Shown here: positions 11,219 through 24,659 of the stretch, in pieces
How positions within the stretch are numbered: the stretch's first letter is position 1
Layout of the letters: every line of letters starts with the position of its first letter
Assembly: GCF_003369915.1 (NCBI RefSeq)
Contig: NC_046677.1
Location: 19,486,913-19,550,912, forward strand
Length of the DNA: 64,000 bases
Source: Drosophila miranda
Taxonomy: Eukaryota > Arthropoda > Insecta > Diptera > Drosophilidae
Direction of reading: 5' to 3'
Notes under the pieces: model-generated
Told to the model about the DNA's origin: nothing
The model's database searches: none
What the model saw: only the letters and a program-made list of their open reading frames with translations
Made by a program: the position numbers and the translations under genes

Positions 11219-14185
11219 TTTGTTTTTGGTAAAAACTTTCAAAATTGCAACCGATACAGAATACGTTTATTTCCAATTTAAAAAATAAAAACCTTGTAGT
11301 CATTAATTTTTATAATATCAAAATATTTCGATAATGTCCTTTTTCGTCCTTTTTTCAGTTGAGGGTATTTTAGGGTTGGTTCATAAAAGCAACCACTGAA
11401 CACGTTTGACAAAAGTTAAAATAAGGTCATCACAACGAAGTACTACTGAAACTATTTCACTTGTATTCAGTCTTTTTATTTGGTGAAGATACTTACATAT
11501 ATACTAGTACAGTGCAAGATTAGACAGTGAGACAAGGCTTATAAGCGATATGGAAAAGAATGCAGTGTGAGAGAGAGCTATATACTATGTATGCCTAAAG
11601 GCTAGTGCTCAGATCACTATACTGTTTAGTCAGCTGTTTTTTTTTTTTAGGTACTTTAAGGAAACTAAGAATAATGTTATGAAAAAATTAACATAAGCAC
11701 AAAATTACTACTAGTGGGATCTGCTACTCTTGCCACAGCGGAGAAGAAGGACGATTGCCGAAGAAAGCACCACCAATATTGGGTAAATCCACGTTAGCTG
11801 AAAGGAAACCACAAGGTTCGATTTTGTAGAGACGTGGGAATTTTTATTCAGATATCTATATGTGTATCTATATGCAAATTTTTCTAACAATTATTTCGTA
11901 GTTGAAAAATGTGTCGCTTTTGGTCTACAAAATAATTAATCGATCTGGTTACTACGCTTTACAAAAAAATGTATACTTTGTATGCAAGAAAGCATGAATG
12001 TGGCGCTGAAAGATATAGAAAGCAGGAAAAATTCTAAATTAATAACATGCGTTCCGAGTATAGTATTATTTTATTATAATATATCAATCAACTGCCTCAT
12101 TTAAATTCAATTTGTCTTTCTTATTGCAGTTTTATAGCCGGCTTGCTTCCCTCCATTTCATATTGTGCCTGCACTGCCTGTTTGTCGGCTTAAAGCTTAG
12201 TACTCAGATCAGCAAAATCAGATGGAAACATCGACCGAATCAGGGATGAAATTCGTGTGGGAACAATAATTAGTAATGGAAAGCCAACCGATTAATACTG
12301 GAATAGCAAAGATCGTACTTCCTGGGCACGAGCGAAATATGTAAATCTTCCAATATATAGAAATACAATATAACGCAATGCGCAGCAGCGATATATTTGA
12401 AACGGACATTTATAGTGCGTTTTTGACGTAGGTGATTTACAGCCTAACATCTGAATTGATATTTCCCAGCATTTCATTCTTGGTTAACTTTCCGTGCAGA
12501 TCTAAATCTGGTCGGCAAAATAAAGTGAAAACTCAAAATTACAAAAACCATTTCCATCGTTCCATCGTTTGCAAAAAAAAACTAGGACCAGTTCTTCCCG
12601 GCCTTGACGATGAAGATCTCTCTCCCCAAGCTCTAAATCCTTTGGATATGTACCCAGTGATGAGACTGCTGACTAATTGGATACTGGCTGGCCTAACGTA
12701 AGATTTCAAGGAATTGATTTAATGGCTTTACTTAATTGATTTATTCAGTTTTGGGCAAAATTCTTATTTTTTTACATAAAATATGCATACTGGTATAGTG
12801 GTGGCAAAAAGGTGCGTTTCATTTGGTTTTGTTCTTTTTTCCAAATATTTCAGGCCTGTTCTGCCTAACAAAAAAACTAAAAGATCAAAAATCGAATTTT
12901 GGTGCGTTAAAATGATGGCTTAATGAAAAGGAGCAAATATACGCATAATCTTTGCACCAAACACTTTAAACTAATTTCATCACTAGATCAACCATTTTAT
13001 TAATTTCGTTGATTCATAACACAAAAGCACAATAACTCAGTTTTGGGCTAGTGTAAACAAAAATTCTGAGTTATTGAGTTACATCAACTATCAATAGGTA
13101 ACTCAGGTCAGTGTAAATATATTTTTAACCTTTATAGAATTTGTATAGGTGTTCTGAGAAGCAAAAATAAATTGTCGGTCCTTCCAGCACGAACATATAT
13201 ATGTTAATATTATTATATTGTTATCGAACTGCTGATACCACAATGAAACAACAGAGAAACAATTAATTCATACTCCGAAACAATGATTTGCCGTATATCT
13301 TACAAACCCCCATATGTGTCAAACAATACCACTATTGAAGTAAAGTGTGGTGGAAAAGATCATTATGGCAGCGATATTTTCAATATAAGTGCGTGTACAT
13401 GTAAATTATCGATAGTTTTTTTTTAATTTGCAAATATATTCGTTTGTATTGCGTATATTTTCGGGCTTATAAGTTTTGTTTGATACATATCAAACCAAGT
13501 AAATAGCATAACTTACTATACAAAATTAAAAGTGCAAGAGAGATCTTGGAAACAATTTGGAATCACAGAAATACACTTAATATTTACTCATAGTGTATAG
13601 AGAAAATTTCGGCTTCACACCTACAATCATACGTGTTACGTGTACATATGTGTACGTATGTGTTTTTATATATTATTTGTTGATATTACCTGTTAGGTGA
13701 ATATTATTTCTGCTTAATTTATTTCTTTACATATTGCAGTAAATGCGAAATTTGTTTCAATATAATTTGAAAATCTTGTTCCAGCAATGCGATTTTTAGG
13801 GTATCAACTACATTTTTAAGTTTATTGAATGGTATGCGTTTCAATAAATAGTTGTGGCATACATTCATATTTACACACATATGTCTGCATACGCTTTATG
13901 TACACACAAAGAAGGTTGATGGTCAATTTTTACTTTGTGCACAAATACCTTAAAAAATGGTCTGTTTCATTTTCTACGTCAAGTAGTTACACATATGAAA
14001 TATGCATAAAATATATTTTAATACGGAATTCTAGTCCCTAATAAAAATTAAGTGGGAAAAAATATATCATAAGGTTTTTGTCATGAAAAGACAGCAAAAA
14101 CGTTTGCAGAAGTTACTTTTCCCTCTGACACTTCAAGCTCAATGCCTTTATACCATATTAACATGTAGTGTACATACATATGTAC
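11219..14185. other. Intergenic region between Frmd5 and Cnot4, mostly unassigned
   Basis: The first few hundred bases upstream of the Frmd5 ATG should contain its promoter; I see no clear TATA, DRE or Motif 1. At 12580-12706 an open segment reads 'LGPVLPGLDDEDLSPQ' and ends at a possible donor ('aacgtaag'); it could be an isolated exon or TE relic, and I could not link it to anything. The rest, to about 14.19 kb, is AT-rich with scattered 'acatatgtatgt' microsatellite-like words and no supported gene. Confidence 0.4.
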
Positions 14186-14189
14186 TGTT

Positions 14190-14345
14190 AATACAAATAC
14201 AGTCATGGAAAAATAATAGAAACGACATATGTATTATTTTCGTATTCTTAAACATTTCCTTCCGCGAATTTTTTTTGTTTTAAGTTTAATAATTTTAATT
14301 GAAGGTGTGTACAGAAATGTATCAAAATAATTAGAACAGCAGACT
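14190..14345 (+). mobile_element. Tc1/Bari-like terminal fragment
   Basis: It begins 'acagtcatggaaaaataata', a form typical of Tc1-family inverted-repeat ends, and contains the related internal word 'tgtatcaaaataattaga' near its right end. No transposase reading frame is present, so this is at most a MITE-like or internally deleted relic. Confidence 0.4.
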
Positions 14346-14519
14346 TAAATCTAGGAAAACAATTCGTGTCTTTAAAGGCTAGGTGATTAACTTCTAGCTT
14401 GAATATTTGGTTGTGCCCCCGCAATTTTTAGTACCTTCGGAGCGCCTACGACCCCAGTTTGCCACAAATGGATGGATCTCCATATCATTCGGATTAAACT
14501 TTCATTCCTAAAATCATTT

Positions 14520-15340
14520 TTTGTTTACTTATAGCCACCAATTCTTTTCTTTCGATCGAACTATTGGCAATGAGTATAGGTTTTTTTTATTAGCCGCGCA
14601 GGGCGAGTGGAGTGATCCCAACTTGATTTGGGCGGTGCAGAGAAGCTCAAAGAACAGAGCTGCTCCAACTAGAATGTCAACTGGTTGGGACTTGCAGAAC
14701 TTCCGATCCGCCAAATGTATGTTGGAGATCATGTTTCAGCATGGTAATCGTAATGGTGGGAGCAACTAATGCCGAAATGGACGTGGTATATATTGACGCG
14801 TGTGATTCCAGTTACATGTCCACGCAACATCCTTCGGACATGGCCCTCGAATAGCTGCAACTGTTGACCTAGACTAGAAGTGATAAGATGCACCTATGAT
14901 CCAGAATCGAACAGGGCACGGCAAGGAATCAATGTACTAGAGCTACTAGAGTCCCACAACAGAGGGGACTGTGACTCAGAGCCATGAGCGACGTGGCTGA
15001 CGATGCTGCAGTACGTTGAACGTCAGAATTTGAGAGTTGAAACAGAATGGATTGAGAGGAGTTGAACGGAGACTCGAAATTAAGTACCATGTGATATTCA
15101 ATCGGGAACGACATGAACTTTGATAATGGCGTGCTCGGAGGCAGTTGGTGCACAGATGCCGAAGTCGAGGAGAAAGTCAATTATCAATTATGGAGGAAAA
15201 CATGCTCCAAAACACCGAATACTGACCGTAACCACTGATAAATTCCAGCAGTCAGAGTTCACAGTTTGAAACAAACTGAACAGGTGCAGCGGACAATAAC
15301 AATGGCATACACATTGGCTTCAACCTGACCTCTCAGAATC
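14520..15340 (-). mobile_element. BEL/Pao retrotransposon relic (protease region)
   Basis: Read on the minus strand, 14529-14732 gives 'SQPVDILVGAALFFELLC', which aligns with 'KPAKVDLLIGAETFFELMC' of the young BEL/Pao element at about 51.5 kb. Upstream in the same orientation (about 14.8-14.95 kb), in a shifted frame, is 'CRALFDSGS', the aspartic-protease active-site motif. Stops and frameshifts separate the pieces. Only the protease to early reverse-transcriptase junction survives, so it cannot be autonomous. Confidence 0.75.
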
Positions 15341-15627
15341 ACTCCAACTAGATTTTTTCTTCTATCAGTTAGGCATTTTTTCCATTCTAAAATTTTGAAG
15401 TGGTCACATATTTGTCACATATTTGTTCAACGCACAATTTAGTGCTGGTGGAGCACGATTATGTAGAGCATCCGATGTATCGATACCCGAATCGGGCTGC
15501 TTTAGCTGTTTGCACGAAAACGCAATGTGTTGTTGTCCTAACTATGTGTTGCAGCTACCGTCGGTTTTTTAATAATAATATATTTCGAGTTACGGAATTT
15601 AACTGTAAAATGTGGCCTTCAGATGTT

Positions 15628-15905
15628 TAATCAAAAGGCTGCACCTTAACCGTTTATCCATCGACTTTTACAAACGGTACCTTAAACGACGCCCAATTAA
15701 TACACCTATACAACAAAAATACAACTACATAAGAAATTTATTTATTTTGACTCTTCCCGAGTTTTCAAAATAAAAATTTTGAAAAAATGTACCTTAAAAA
15801 ATTATTCATTTTGAATTTGAAAGATTAATATTTTCCAGACGGTAAGTTTAAGCTACAAAATGTTTGGGTCTGATTTAAAGCTGGATTGCAGAATTGAAAA
15901 ATTCA
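15628..15905 (+). repeat. Dispersed non-coding repeat, copy A
   Basis: About 270 bases align in the same orientation with 48410-48670. Shared words include 'taccttaaacgacgcc', 'aattaat', 'ttcaatttgaaag' or 'gaatttgaaag', 'attttc.agac' and 'aagctacaaa'. There is no open frame and no terminal inverted repeat that I can see. It is probably a non-autonomous element or a piece of an uncharacterised one. Confidence 0.6.
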
Positions 15906-16612
15906 ATAAAACCAGGCGTAAAGTATCTTGTGCGAACAAAGAAATATTACCTCTGCAAGACAGCAGATAAAACCTGGGTAAAGGCAGTTATTTCGTGCCA
16001 CTTTTAATTACAAATGTAGGAGCAACAAATTACCAATTCTTTTTGAGTATCAGGTATTAAAAAAATGCGAAACAAATTTTACAAATTCCCATATTTTTAT
16101 AATAATCAACTTAAGACGAATTTTGGATGGTAATGTCAAAGTACTTATCACAGAAGTTAGCAAATGTTGTCATTTTATTCAAAAGCCCGATTATAATCAG
16201 GCAGGCTCCGGATTTAACTTCTTTCTTTTAAAAAACCCCAAATTTGGTGCTCTCGCTTTTAAAAAATGCAATATTTTTTACGTTTTTAAAATGGACACAT
16301 TTCCTCGCCGAAATGAAAAGTGAACAAAAGGAATCTTAGTTGCAAAAAGAAAAAAAAAACTTGTTAGTGCATTAACATAAATTGACAATATTAACAGGTA
16401 AATTTAGCTTGTGCCTTCTTTATAAATATTTTTTTTGCATAGATAGTGTACATAAATTAGGATAAGTGGCACAACTTTTACATATAAAAGACGTACTTAA
16501 TCGCTTTCTAAAATTTCATAACAAAATATCTATAAATACATTTTTCTGCATCAGTTTTAAAGTGATCGATTGCCATCATACCACTGCGAACTCTTTGTTA
16601 ATACACTGAAAA
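15906..16612. other. Upstream region of Cnot4
   Basis: AT-rich DNA 5' of Cnot4. Nothing coding is supported. The transcription start of Cnot4 probably lies in the last 150 bases, where composition becomes more balanced, but no TATA or Motif 1 stands out. A 'gtgatcgatt' near 16562 is only a partial DRE-like word. Confidence 0.35.
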
Positions 16613-19600
16613 ATGAACGGCATGAGCAACAATGATGACTCAGTCGAGTGTCCTTTGTGTATGGAGCCGTTTGAAGTAGACGATCTGACCTTCTTTCCAT
16701 GTACCTGCGGATACCAGGTAGGCATAACTACTATATAAGCACATATGTACAAATCTATATAGAGATATATACATTTATTTATAGATTTGTAGATTCTGCT
16801 GGCACAGAATCCGCACGGACGAGAACAAGTTGTGTCCGGCATGTCGAAAAGAATATCCTGAAAATCCTGCGGACTTTAAGCCACTATCACAAGAAGAAGT
16901 AAGTTGATTAACTTACTTATTTAGTACAAAATTTTGAAATAGTACAAATAATTGCGATTTTTTAGATGATAGCTTTTAAGTCGCAAAAGCGTCAAAGGGA
17001 TCAACAACGGAAGCACAAGATAACAGAGAATCGAAAACATTTAGCAAACGTACGTGTGGTTCAGCGGAACTTGGTATTTGTAGTGGGCTTGCCGCCTCGA
17101 CTTGCGGATGCAGACGTATGTCACAATTTTAACTAAAAAGCTTACAAATTACTAAAAGATATTTTTTAGATATTAAAAAAGCACGAGTATTTCGGAAAAT
17201 ATGGAAAAATTCATAAAGTCGTAATAAACCCGAGCACCACATATGCCGGGGTGCAGGTAAGATTTGTCAGATTCAGGAACTTTTTTTAGACAAATACTGC
17301 AATGCACGAGTAAGACATTTTTGTATTTTTCATTCGGTGATATAATCATACCACTGCTAGCGGAACTAACTCTTATTAAACAAAAGAATGGCAGACCTAA
17401 TAGAGACATAAAGCAATGCCATGTTGTTGAAAATGAGGAAATCTTCTTAGACTAAAAAATTAACAGTGCTCAATGTTAAAGTAAATGTTAAAAGAGCTGG
17501 CTCACATCTGCGGGTACCCTCTCATTTTTTAGTTTTCCTCTCTTGTTCGTCTTGCTTGGCAGATGACCCCTTGATTCGATATATTGGTGGTTAAGAAATT
17601 TCCTCAATTCTGCGACCGGTTTTTAAATCGTGTGGGATCCAACGCGAACACACATTTTTTACCACGGTGTGATCATGCAAACTTTTATTGATGGACGTCA
17701 TTCTAATGCCTTAGGATGCCTCACTCTCACGGTATCTGACATGACGATCTTGCTCAATTAATGCTCTCACAGCATCAATATTTTATGGCGACACAACTGA
17801 TTTTGGGCGACCTTCTCAGGATTTGTCCTGTAACGAAGGGCGTCCACATTTGAGTTCGTTGTACTGCGTTGACTTAACATTGTTGTCTCTTGGGGCGCAC
17901 ACAGACTCCGTGTGGTTTTGTTATAGTTCCGAGGTAATGATTGTTGTGACATTGTAAATAAACATTATATATGTAATATATAATATAATATAATTCATTA
18001 AAATTCATACTTTTGGACACAATGGATTGGGTTTACGTCTATTTTTTGTGTTGGCATTAACTATAATTTTTAAGGGACTTGTACATACATATGTATATTA
18101 GAATAGTTAAAGTAGAATTTTTGTGTTGAAAACAATTTATACCCGGTACTCGAAGAGTATAGGGGTATATTAGTTTGTGGTGGCAGTGGATGTGTGTGAA
18201 CCCAGAAGGATCTTGATCGGCATCAATAGCCGAGTCGATATCTTGCTCTTGCCACGCTCACGCTCGTTTTCTTTTGCAATTAAGTTTCGTTTTGGTGTAT
18301 AAAAAGGAAAAAGTGGCGTTTTGCTAACACCGGAAGTACCGTTTTCAAAAGTAAATCGGAAAGTTTTTGTAAAAGTGAAAATTGGAGCTCGGCCGATTAG
18401 TTATTTTTAAAGATTTTTGCTTGCACTATGCACATATCGTTTATCCACATTGTTTAATACTCGGTTACCTACTTGTTGATCTAAAATATTTGTTTGACTT
18501 AAAGGGTCCATCAGCGTCTGCCTATGTTACCTACGTTCACAACGCAGATGCACTTCGGGCTATACAAAGTGTTAATAACATTGTGATAGATGGTCGCCCT
18601 ATTAAAACCAGCTTGGGGACAACAAAGTACTGTAGCCATTTCATGAAAAACCAACAATGTCCTAAAGGCGATTGCATGTACTTGCACGAGCTGGGAGATC
18701 CCGAAGCCAGCTTTACAAAAGAGGTTTGATATACTTCTTAAAAGGTGTGAAAGGTCTATGAACATTTTATGTTTATTGTTTTAAAGCAAATGCATCAGGG
18801 AAAGCACCAGGATTACGAAAAACGTTTACATGATGCTCTTATTGCATCTTTTGGACAGAATTCACCAGGAATTGTAAACGGTAATGGAACTCCAAAAACC
18901 AATGGTAATTATCTTCAAGCAAATAATGCAATTTTAATATACATATACTCATGACTAGCATCGAATGCGACGGCGTCTTCAGTCACACCTTCGTCGTCGT
19001 CTGCGTCGGCTGCAAGTAATGCCACAAATGCAGTAAATGTTCAGCAAAAAGAAGCTTGGCCTAGTTTATCCGTCTCGCCAATTAATGGAAAAGAGGCCAC
19101 TGCAAGCACTAACAACACTAATGGAAAAAATAAAAAAGACAAGTTTCGAAATGAAAAAACCAGACACGAAAAAGTTAAATCCAAAAACAAAAATAGTGGA
19201 AGCTCAACTTCGAATATATCAAACAAGGAAAACTTTATTCCAGACCCCAGACATATTGAAAAACTTACATCTACAACTGCGGATACGAAAACAAGTGCAA
19301 ACACCTCATCCAATCTATCAAGAACAGAGAGAAATAAAGACAAAGAGTCTTACCATGAGCCTATTTCTAATGAACAAAAGGAAAACAAACAAAATGTTAA
19401 AATTTCACAAACAAAAACCGAGGTCGAGTGCGTAAAAGACAAGGATAATTCAATTAAACTGAAAAAAAGGGAAAGCTGTGAAATCATGTCACAACAAAAA
19501 AGATCGTCTTCTAGCGTGCAAAGGTCGTTGAGCTCTTGTAGTGAAAATAGTGAAGGGCATGTATCAGAAAGCAGCGTGAGTGAAAAGAGTTTACCTGATG

Positions 19601-22600
19601 ATTACCAGGAGAACAAGTGCAATATTTCGAGTTCTGAAACGTACCAAGAGAATATAAAGAATGTAGAAAGCATCAATACAAATAGGGAGTCAGTGAATGT
19701 CGACGGTAAAACAGTATCAGAGTGTAAATCACTAGTAAACGAGAATGTAAGCCCAGCTGTAAGCAGCACTATTAATAATGGGCTCTATTCAAGAGAAAGT
19801 CCATTGAATCCACCAGATAACGGAAACCAATTGAGCGGTATGAAACAAAATCAAAAATATAAAAAATATCATTTATAATGATTTAATATTTATTTCAGAT
19901 GAACTTTCCAAGCTAAACATTTTCGATGATACAATTAGTTTTTTTTCGTCATCAGCAGCATTCCAGCAAACTCCAATTTTAAAAAATAGACAAGAAGTGG
20001 AAATGCGTCAGTCCCATTTGCCGGACTTGATCAACGGTAAGATTCACATTTTATTTGACTCCATGAAATATTTATGATTATCAGGGTCGGTTCATCTGCT
20101 TTTCCGTCTGTTTGTTTCTATGCACGGCAGTCCTTACCATATTAAAAAGCTTATAGAGCGATTTAGTCTGCAAAATTTACCCCAATAGTACGTATTTTAT
20201 AGTCAAAGATCGTAATCGAAATCTGGCCTAGCAGATGCGGTAAACTATTGTTGTGAAACAAATCTTTTATTTAATTATTTTAAGCTAGTAAGCTTTTCAC
20301 TATCTGAAGCGCTTATTCAGTTATGGAGGCGTTGTTTCAAGTTTAATGATTTCACTGCCAGCAGAGCCGGCTGCTGATGTCAAAATATTTTAAGAAATTT
20401 AATTTAATTTAATAAAACTTAACTTTTTTTCTCTTTTTTTCCGGTTCTACTTGTCATTGTACAACTTCAGATATTGATGGAAATCAAAAGGCCTCAAATA
20501 CAAATGGTAATTATTTATTATTATATATTGTAAAGTCAGATTATATGCACAAGTATATTTTATTTTTCAAGAAGTGTAATAAGTAGTTTTGAAATAGAAG
20601 AATCTACTAATTTGAGTCGACAACATACATGTATGTGCACTAGAGTTAGCGCAACAAATGTGTCGGAATATATGGTCTCAGGGCCTAAAAATGTTCCTTT
20701 TGGTGTAATCAAAATAGAGGTGACGACTTGAGCTCAAAGTTGAAAAATACAAAGGTATATTCTGAAATTTTCAGAGCGGCAATTTATTTTTAATATTCTA
20801 GAACATAAAAGAAGTCATTCCTGTCAGAGCGATATACATATAGAGTAGCTGCAATAGGACCATCGAACAAATATCATATATTTCAACCTCTAAACGTTGT
20901 CGAGTTATTTACTTACCCAAAAGGAAAAGGAAAGAAAAATTTTGAGACCATGAGACTTTTTAAAATTATACTTCTATTAATTACCCCAAACTTAATGTGC
21001 ACATATTTCTTGTATATATGTACTTTCAAAGAGTGAGTTTGATATTTTCCCTTAGTTTTCATGCGATCTGGAAATAAATTGTATTTCTAAATAAATAAAC
21101 AAATTCTAGTATTCTAGTCTGTCAGCCTTAACGAAATGTTCTAAAATTGAGCGTCCGCTAATCAAGGGTTTATTACTATTATTATTATTTCACTTGCAAT
21201 TCACATCACACAAAATATTCAAAATTTATATTATATTGGAAAATTCTTTTTGTAATTTTAAGAATGGGAGGAAGCTTTTAAAAATGTAATGCTTCGGAAC
21301 AATAGGCAAGTGGAGGAGCAACTTGTACAGCAACAAAATCTACAACAGCACCAGCACCATTTTCATCAGCAAGTACTGCAACAACAGGAAGAATTCCTTC
21401 GTATGCACGAATTACAAAAGAGAAACGACTTGGCAAATAATATTGCGCTGACGCAAGCAAATACTCCTAATGCTGGTAAGTTTTAAAATCCAGTTTAAAG
21501 AATGTTTTGTTATATTCAACTTATATGATGTTTTTTGTTTGTTTTAGATATCCTTAGTCATTTTCGTGGCAATAACTCAATTGATGCGAATAGAATTCAA
21601 GTCCTGCAGCATCAATTGCAACAGAATACCGGTGAAAATGGGCTTTCGGCAAATAATGCATTTGGCGGCAATATGTCAAAGTTTTTTGACTTTCATAAAA
21701 GTCAACAGCAGTCCCACCAGTATCCTTATGGTCATGCCAACCAAGTCACGGGAAATGCGGATGTGAGTGATCAACAACGAGTAACATCACTACTGGAAAA
21801 CGGTCGACAAAATTCCCCATATGTTGAAACAGGTAAGTTTTAATGTGTGTAAATTCGATCAAGCGAGAATAAATTTTACTTTATCATTCAAGGACTTAAC
21901 ACGAAATCGCAAACTCAAAAGCAAAGGTTAATTGGAATGTTTGAAACTTTGGTAAGTTTTATTCTTTAAAAATTCAAGTTTCAGATTCGTAGTTTCAGAC
22001 AAGCATAGATTCGAAAGGATTCCGTAAACGAAAATAGTCACTCAGGCAGGATCAGGCAGAAACTATAGTCACTTTTTTTGTACAGAAATTCTAGCGACTT
22101 CCTATTTACGATGAGGATAATTTGGCGCCTGTCGGCCTGTGACATCCGTCACTTTAGCCACCTTCCAATCGGCTTTGCGATAGTTGGGACTGCAGACCTG
22201 CAGTATCCGGAGAACAAACGAAAGATTAATATAATAAAGAAAACAAATTGAATCCATTTAAGGCAGTAAATGTAACAATCTATTTATTCTATTAATTTTT
22301 TCGGAGACGACGTTATCCAATATTGTGCATAGCTGAGTGCTTTCTTGTTAAAAAAAAAACAAAATTATTAACAAAATTAATAATTAATTTAAAACATACA
22401 ATACAGTATAGTGTAACCGTAGAGCATCTTCAGAAGCTAGCGCAAAAAAAGTCGCGCCGTTGACTATTTCTTCTTAACGAGTTTTGTACATTATTTCATT
22501 AATTTTTTACAGTCCCAGCCTCCAAACTCGCAATCTCAACTAAATCGGTATTCTCAAAGCACTATTGTTGATGATGATTTAGGTAAGGTTATTAGAAGCT

Positions 22601-24410
22601 TTAACTGATTTTGAATTTAATAGTATTTTATTTAGGTTTCGATCCTTTTATTGAGACTCAAAAAGGACTAGCTGAGCTTATGGAAAATGAAGTTGTTCAA
22701 CAACAAAGTATTAATAATGGAAACTCCGCATTAAAATTACAACAGCAAGCACAAGCTTCACATCAGCAACGTCTTGATAACATTCAACGGGCTCGAATGC
22801 CGCCTCCGGGCTTCAATCACATGAATTCGTTAGGTTTCGGGGGTCCATCTAGACTGCATTCTAGTAAAATGATGCCATTTTTGAACAGCAGTTTAGTAAA
22901 AAATAGTACCCAAGCCCAGCACCAAGTGCCACAGGTAACAAATTGGAATGCGAATTTACCAGCAATACACCCAAGTCAGGGACAGCACATTGGAGATGCA
23001 CAATTACAACATCAAATTGCTCACAATAAAGGTATGTATTTGTATACCCTACGTAGACTTTATATAAGTCTATAGGAAGTCTGCTTGAATGGCATAAAAA
23101 ACTGCATTCGAATCATCAAAGCTCAAAATAAATTCAGTGAATTCAAATGCTACGTCGATAGAGCACAGTGTGCTCACGACATAACTAAATATAAACATTC
23201 AAATTTAAATATTCAGATTTAAAAATCGAACTTTGACAATATCCAGAACTATCAATAAAATAGCTGGTTTGGCAACAGTGCACAGTGGGTCAAACGGCCA
23301 ATCTATCTGATATAAACTCAATTTTCGAAATTCGAACGCGTTTTTTTTGTTTTGTTTTTTTATTAGATTGTTTAATAATACATCATGAACCCTATAAATA
23401 GTTTTTATTTTATATTTTTGACATCGATATTTATAAACTTGTACCCTCTCTAAGTATACATAGGTTTTTAATTTGTAACTTAGTGTAATGAATTTATAAA
23501 GGGAAGGCGTCGAGAAGTGATCTCTGGGAATACAGTGATCTGTCCTCTCTGGTAATTGTGGGAAACTCGTCAAGATTCCGCAGGGTACTAACGTTTCCAT
23601 GGTTTCCATAGTTTAGTTTCTCTCATTCTTAGAGGGCAAAGTGATGTTGACTTCTTTGCCACAAGGACTACAGGAAGAAGGTGCTGCATGATATCCAGGG
23701 CGTCACCTGGGGTAGGCCCTACGGCATTTTGAGAGGACTACCGAGCTCCTTCGCGGTTGTATTCTTTATATTTAAATAGCTTGGCATGTTTGGTCCCACG
23801 AGTAGGCGGGTTTGGGTTAGTCGCCCGAACTGAAGGTTGGCAGGTATCTAGAGTCCGCATATTAGCGACTGAAATTTTATTTTCACAGATACAAATGTAG
23901 CTCTGACATTAATTCTTAAAAAATAGCGGTCCGAGTTTTTTTTGGTTTTGGGTTCTTTGAGGACAATTGAAAAATATGTTTGCATCAGACTGCAACAAAA
24001 GTGAAGTTGTTGCATTTCATGTATAACAATCTACTACTTTAATTTTGTATCTTTAACAGTTTATAGCTATCCTGATTGGACTGCAATGGATCCAGCTATA
24101 CTGTCATTCAGACAGTTTTCATCTTTTCCACAAAACCAAATACCCCCACATCCTCAACAACAGCAAGACATGTTTTTACAACATTTGGTTCAACAGCCAA
24201 ATTCTCAAGGTAGTAGTTTATTCTGAAAAAGGGCAGCTAAATATTCATTATATGGTGTTTTTTTTAGGTTTCAACACTCAACCACAACCACTTCTTTCTG
24301 GAATGGCCATGCCCAATAATATTCTAAATGGACAACAGCTGACACAACCCCAGGTCAATGCCAATGTTCAAGGCATGCTTGAGTTTTTAAAAAGCCGCCA
24401 ATTTGTTTAG
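16613..24410 (+). CDS. Cnot4: CCR4-NOT-associated RING E3 ubiquitin ligase, complete
   Basis: Sixteen plus-strand exons splice in phase to 1053 codons: 16613-16717, 16785-16898, 16966-17115, 17170-17256, 18505-18723, 18787-18904, 18959-19837, 19899-20036, 20471-20506, 21263-21475, 21548-21832, 21893-21951, 22513-22582, 22636-23031, 24060-24209 and 24268-24410. Residues about 10-60 form the C4C4 RING ('ECPLCMEPF' to 'LCPACRKEYP'). A coiled, basic linker leads to an RRM ('NLVFVVGLPPRLADAD') and a C-x8-C-x4-C-x3-H zinc finger ending 'CMYLH'. The long tail is low-complexity, first Ser/Thr/Asn/Lys-rich and then Gln-rich, and ends 'GMLEFLKSRQFV'. CNOT4 ubiquitinates targets in co-translational quality control and mRNA decay. 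Intron 4 is expanded to 1.25 kb by mariner and DINE-1 insertions and intron 14 to 1.0 kb by unassigned repeats; exons are undamaged. Confidence 0.95.
17500..17960 (-). mobile_element. Mariner-family transposase relic in Cnot4 intron 4
   Basis: Read on the minus strand, about 17840-17540 encodes fragments such as 'AVRALIEQDRHVRYRE', 'LGISMTSI' and 'CSRWIPHDL'. These match the paired helix-turn-helix region of mariner transposases. Stops and frameshifts interrupt it, and the DDD/DDE catalytic domain is absent. No inverted repeats were identified. It is antisense to Cnot4 and a dead relic. Confidence 0.65.
18140..18275 (+). mobile_element. DINE-1/INE-1 Helitron fragment in Cnot4 intron 4
   Basis: It begins 'tatacccggtactcgaagag' and continues with 'ggggtatatta', 'cagaagga' and 'aatagccgagtcgata', the left part of the family also seen at 42782 and 63629. 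It is truncated before the microsatellite core. Confidence 0.8.
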
Positions 24411-24474
24411 CAACATATATATATTTGTTTATTTGTATTCTTTATTAAATACTTATTAAATTAAAGATAGATAA

Positions 24475-24480
24475 AATAAA
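24475..24480 (+). terminator. Poly(A) signal of Cnot4
   Basis: An AATAAA hexamer sits 65 bases after the Cnot4 stop codon in AT-rich sequence, so the 3' untranslated region is probably under 100 bases. Confidence 0.5.
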
Positions 24481-24659
24481 ATTCGAAAATTATGAACATA
24501 TTGTTTTGTGTTCTTAACTTGTTTATAAGCTCACGATTTTAGACATAACTTTCGTTTAGAGCAGGCATTACAAACGGCTTAAGATATATTTATTTTTAGT
24601 TGATACTATTTTTTAAATTAAACCTCCAGGTGTCCTCGTTAATCCACCATTTGGCAGGT

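Noticed and set aside
18511-19343. Minus-strand frames opposite Cnot4 exons 5 and 7
   Set aside because: Antisense shadows of exons whose plus-strand product is clearly CNOT4.
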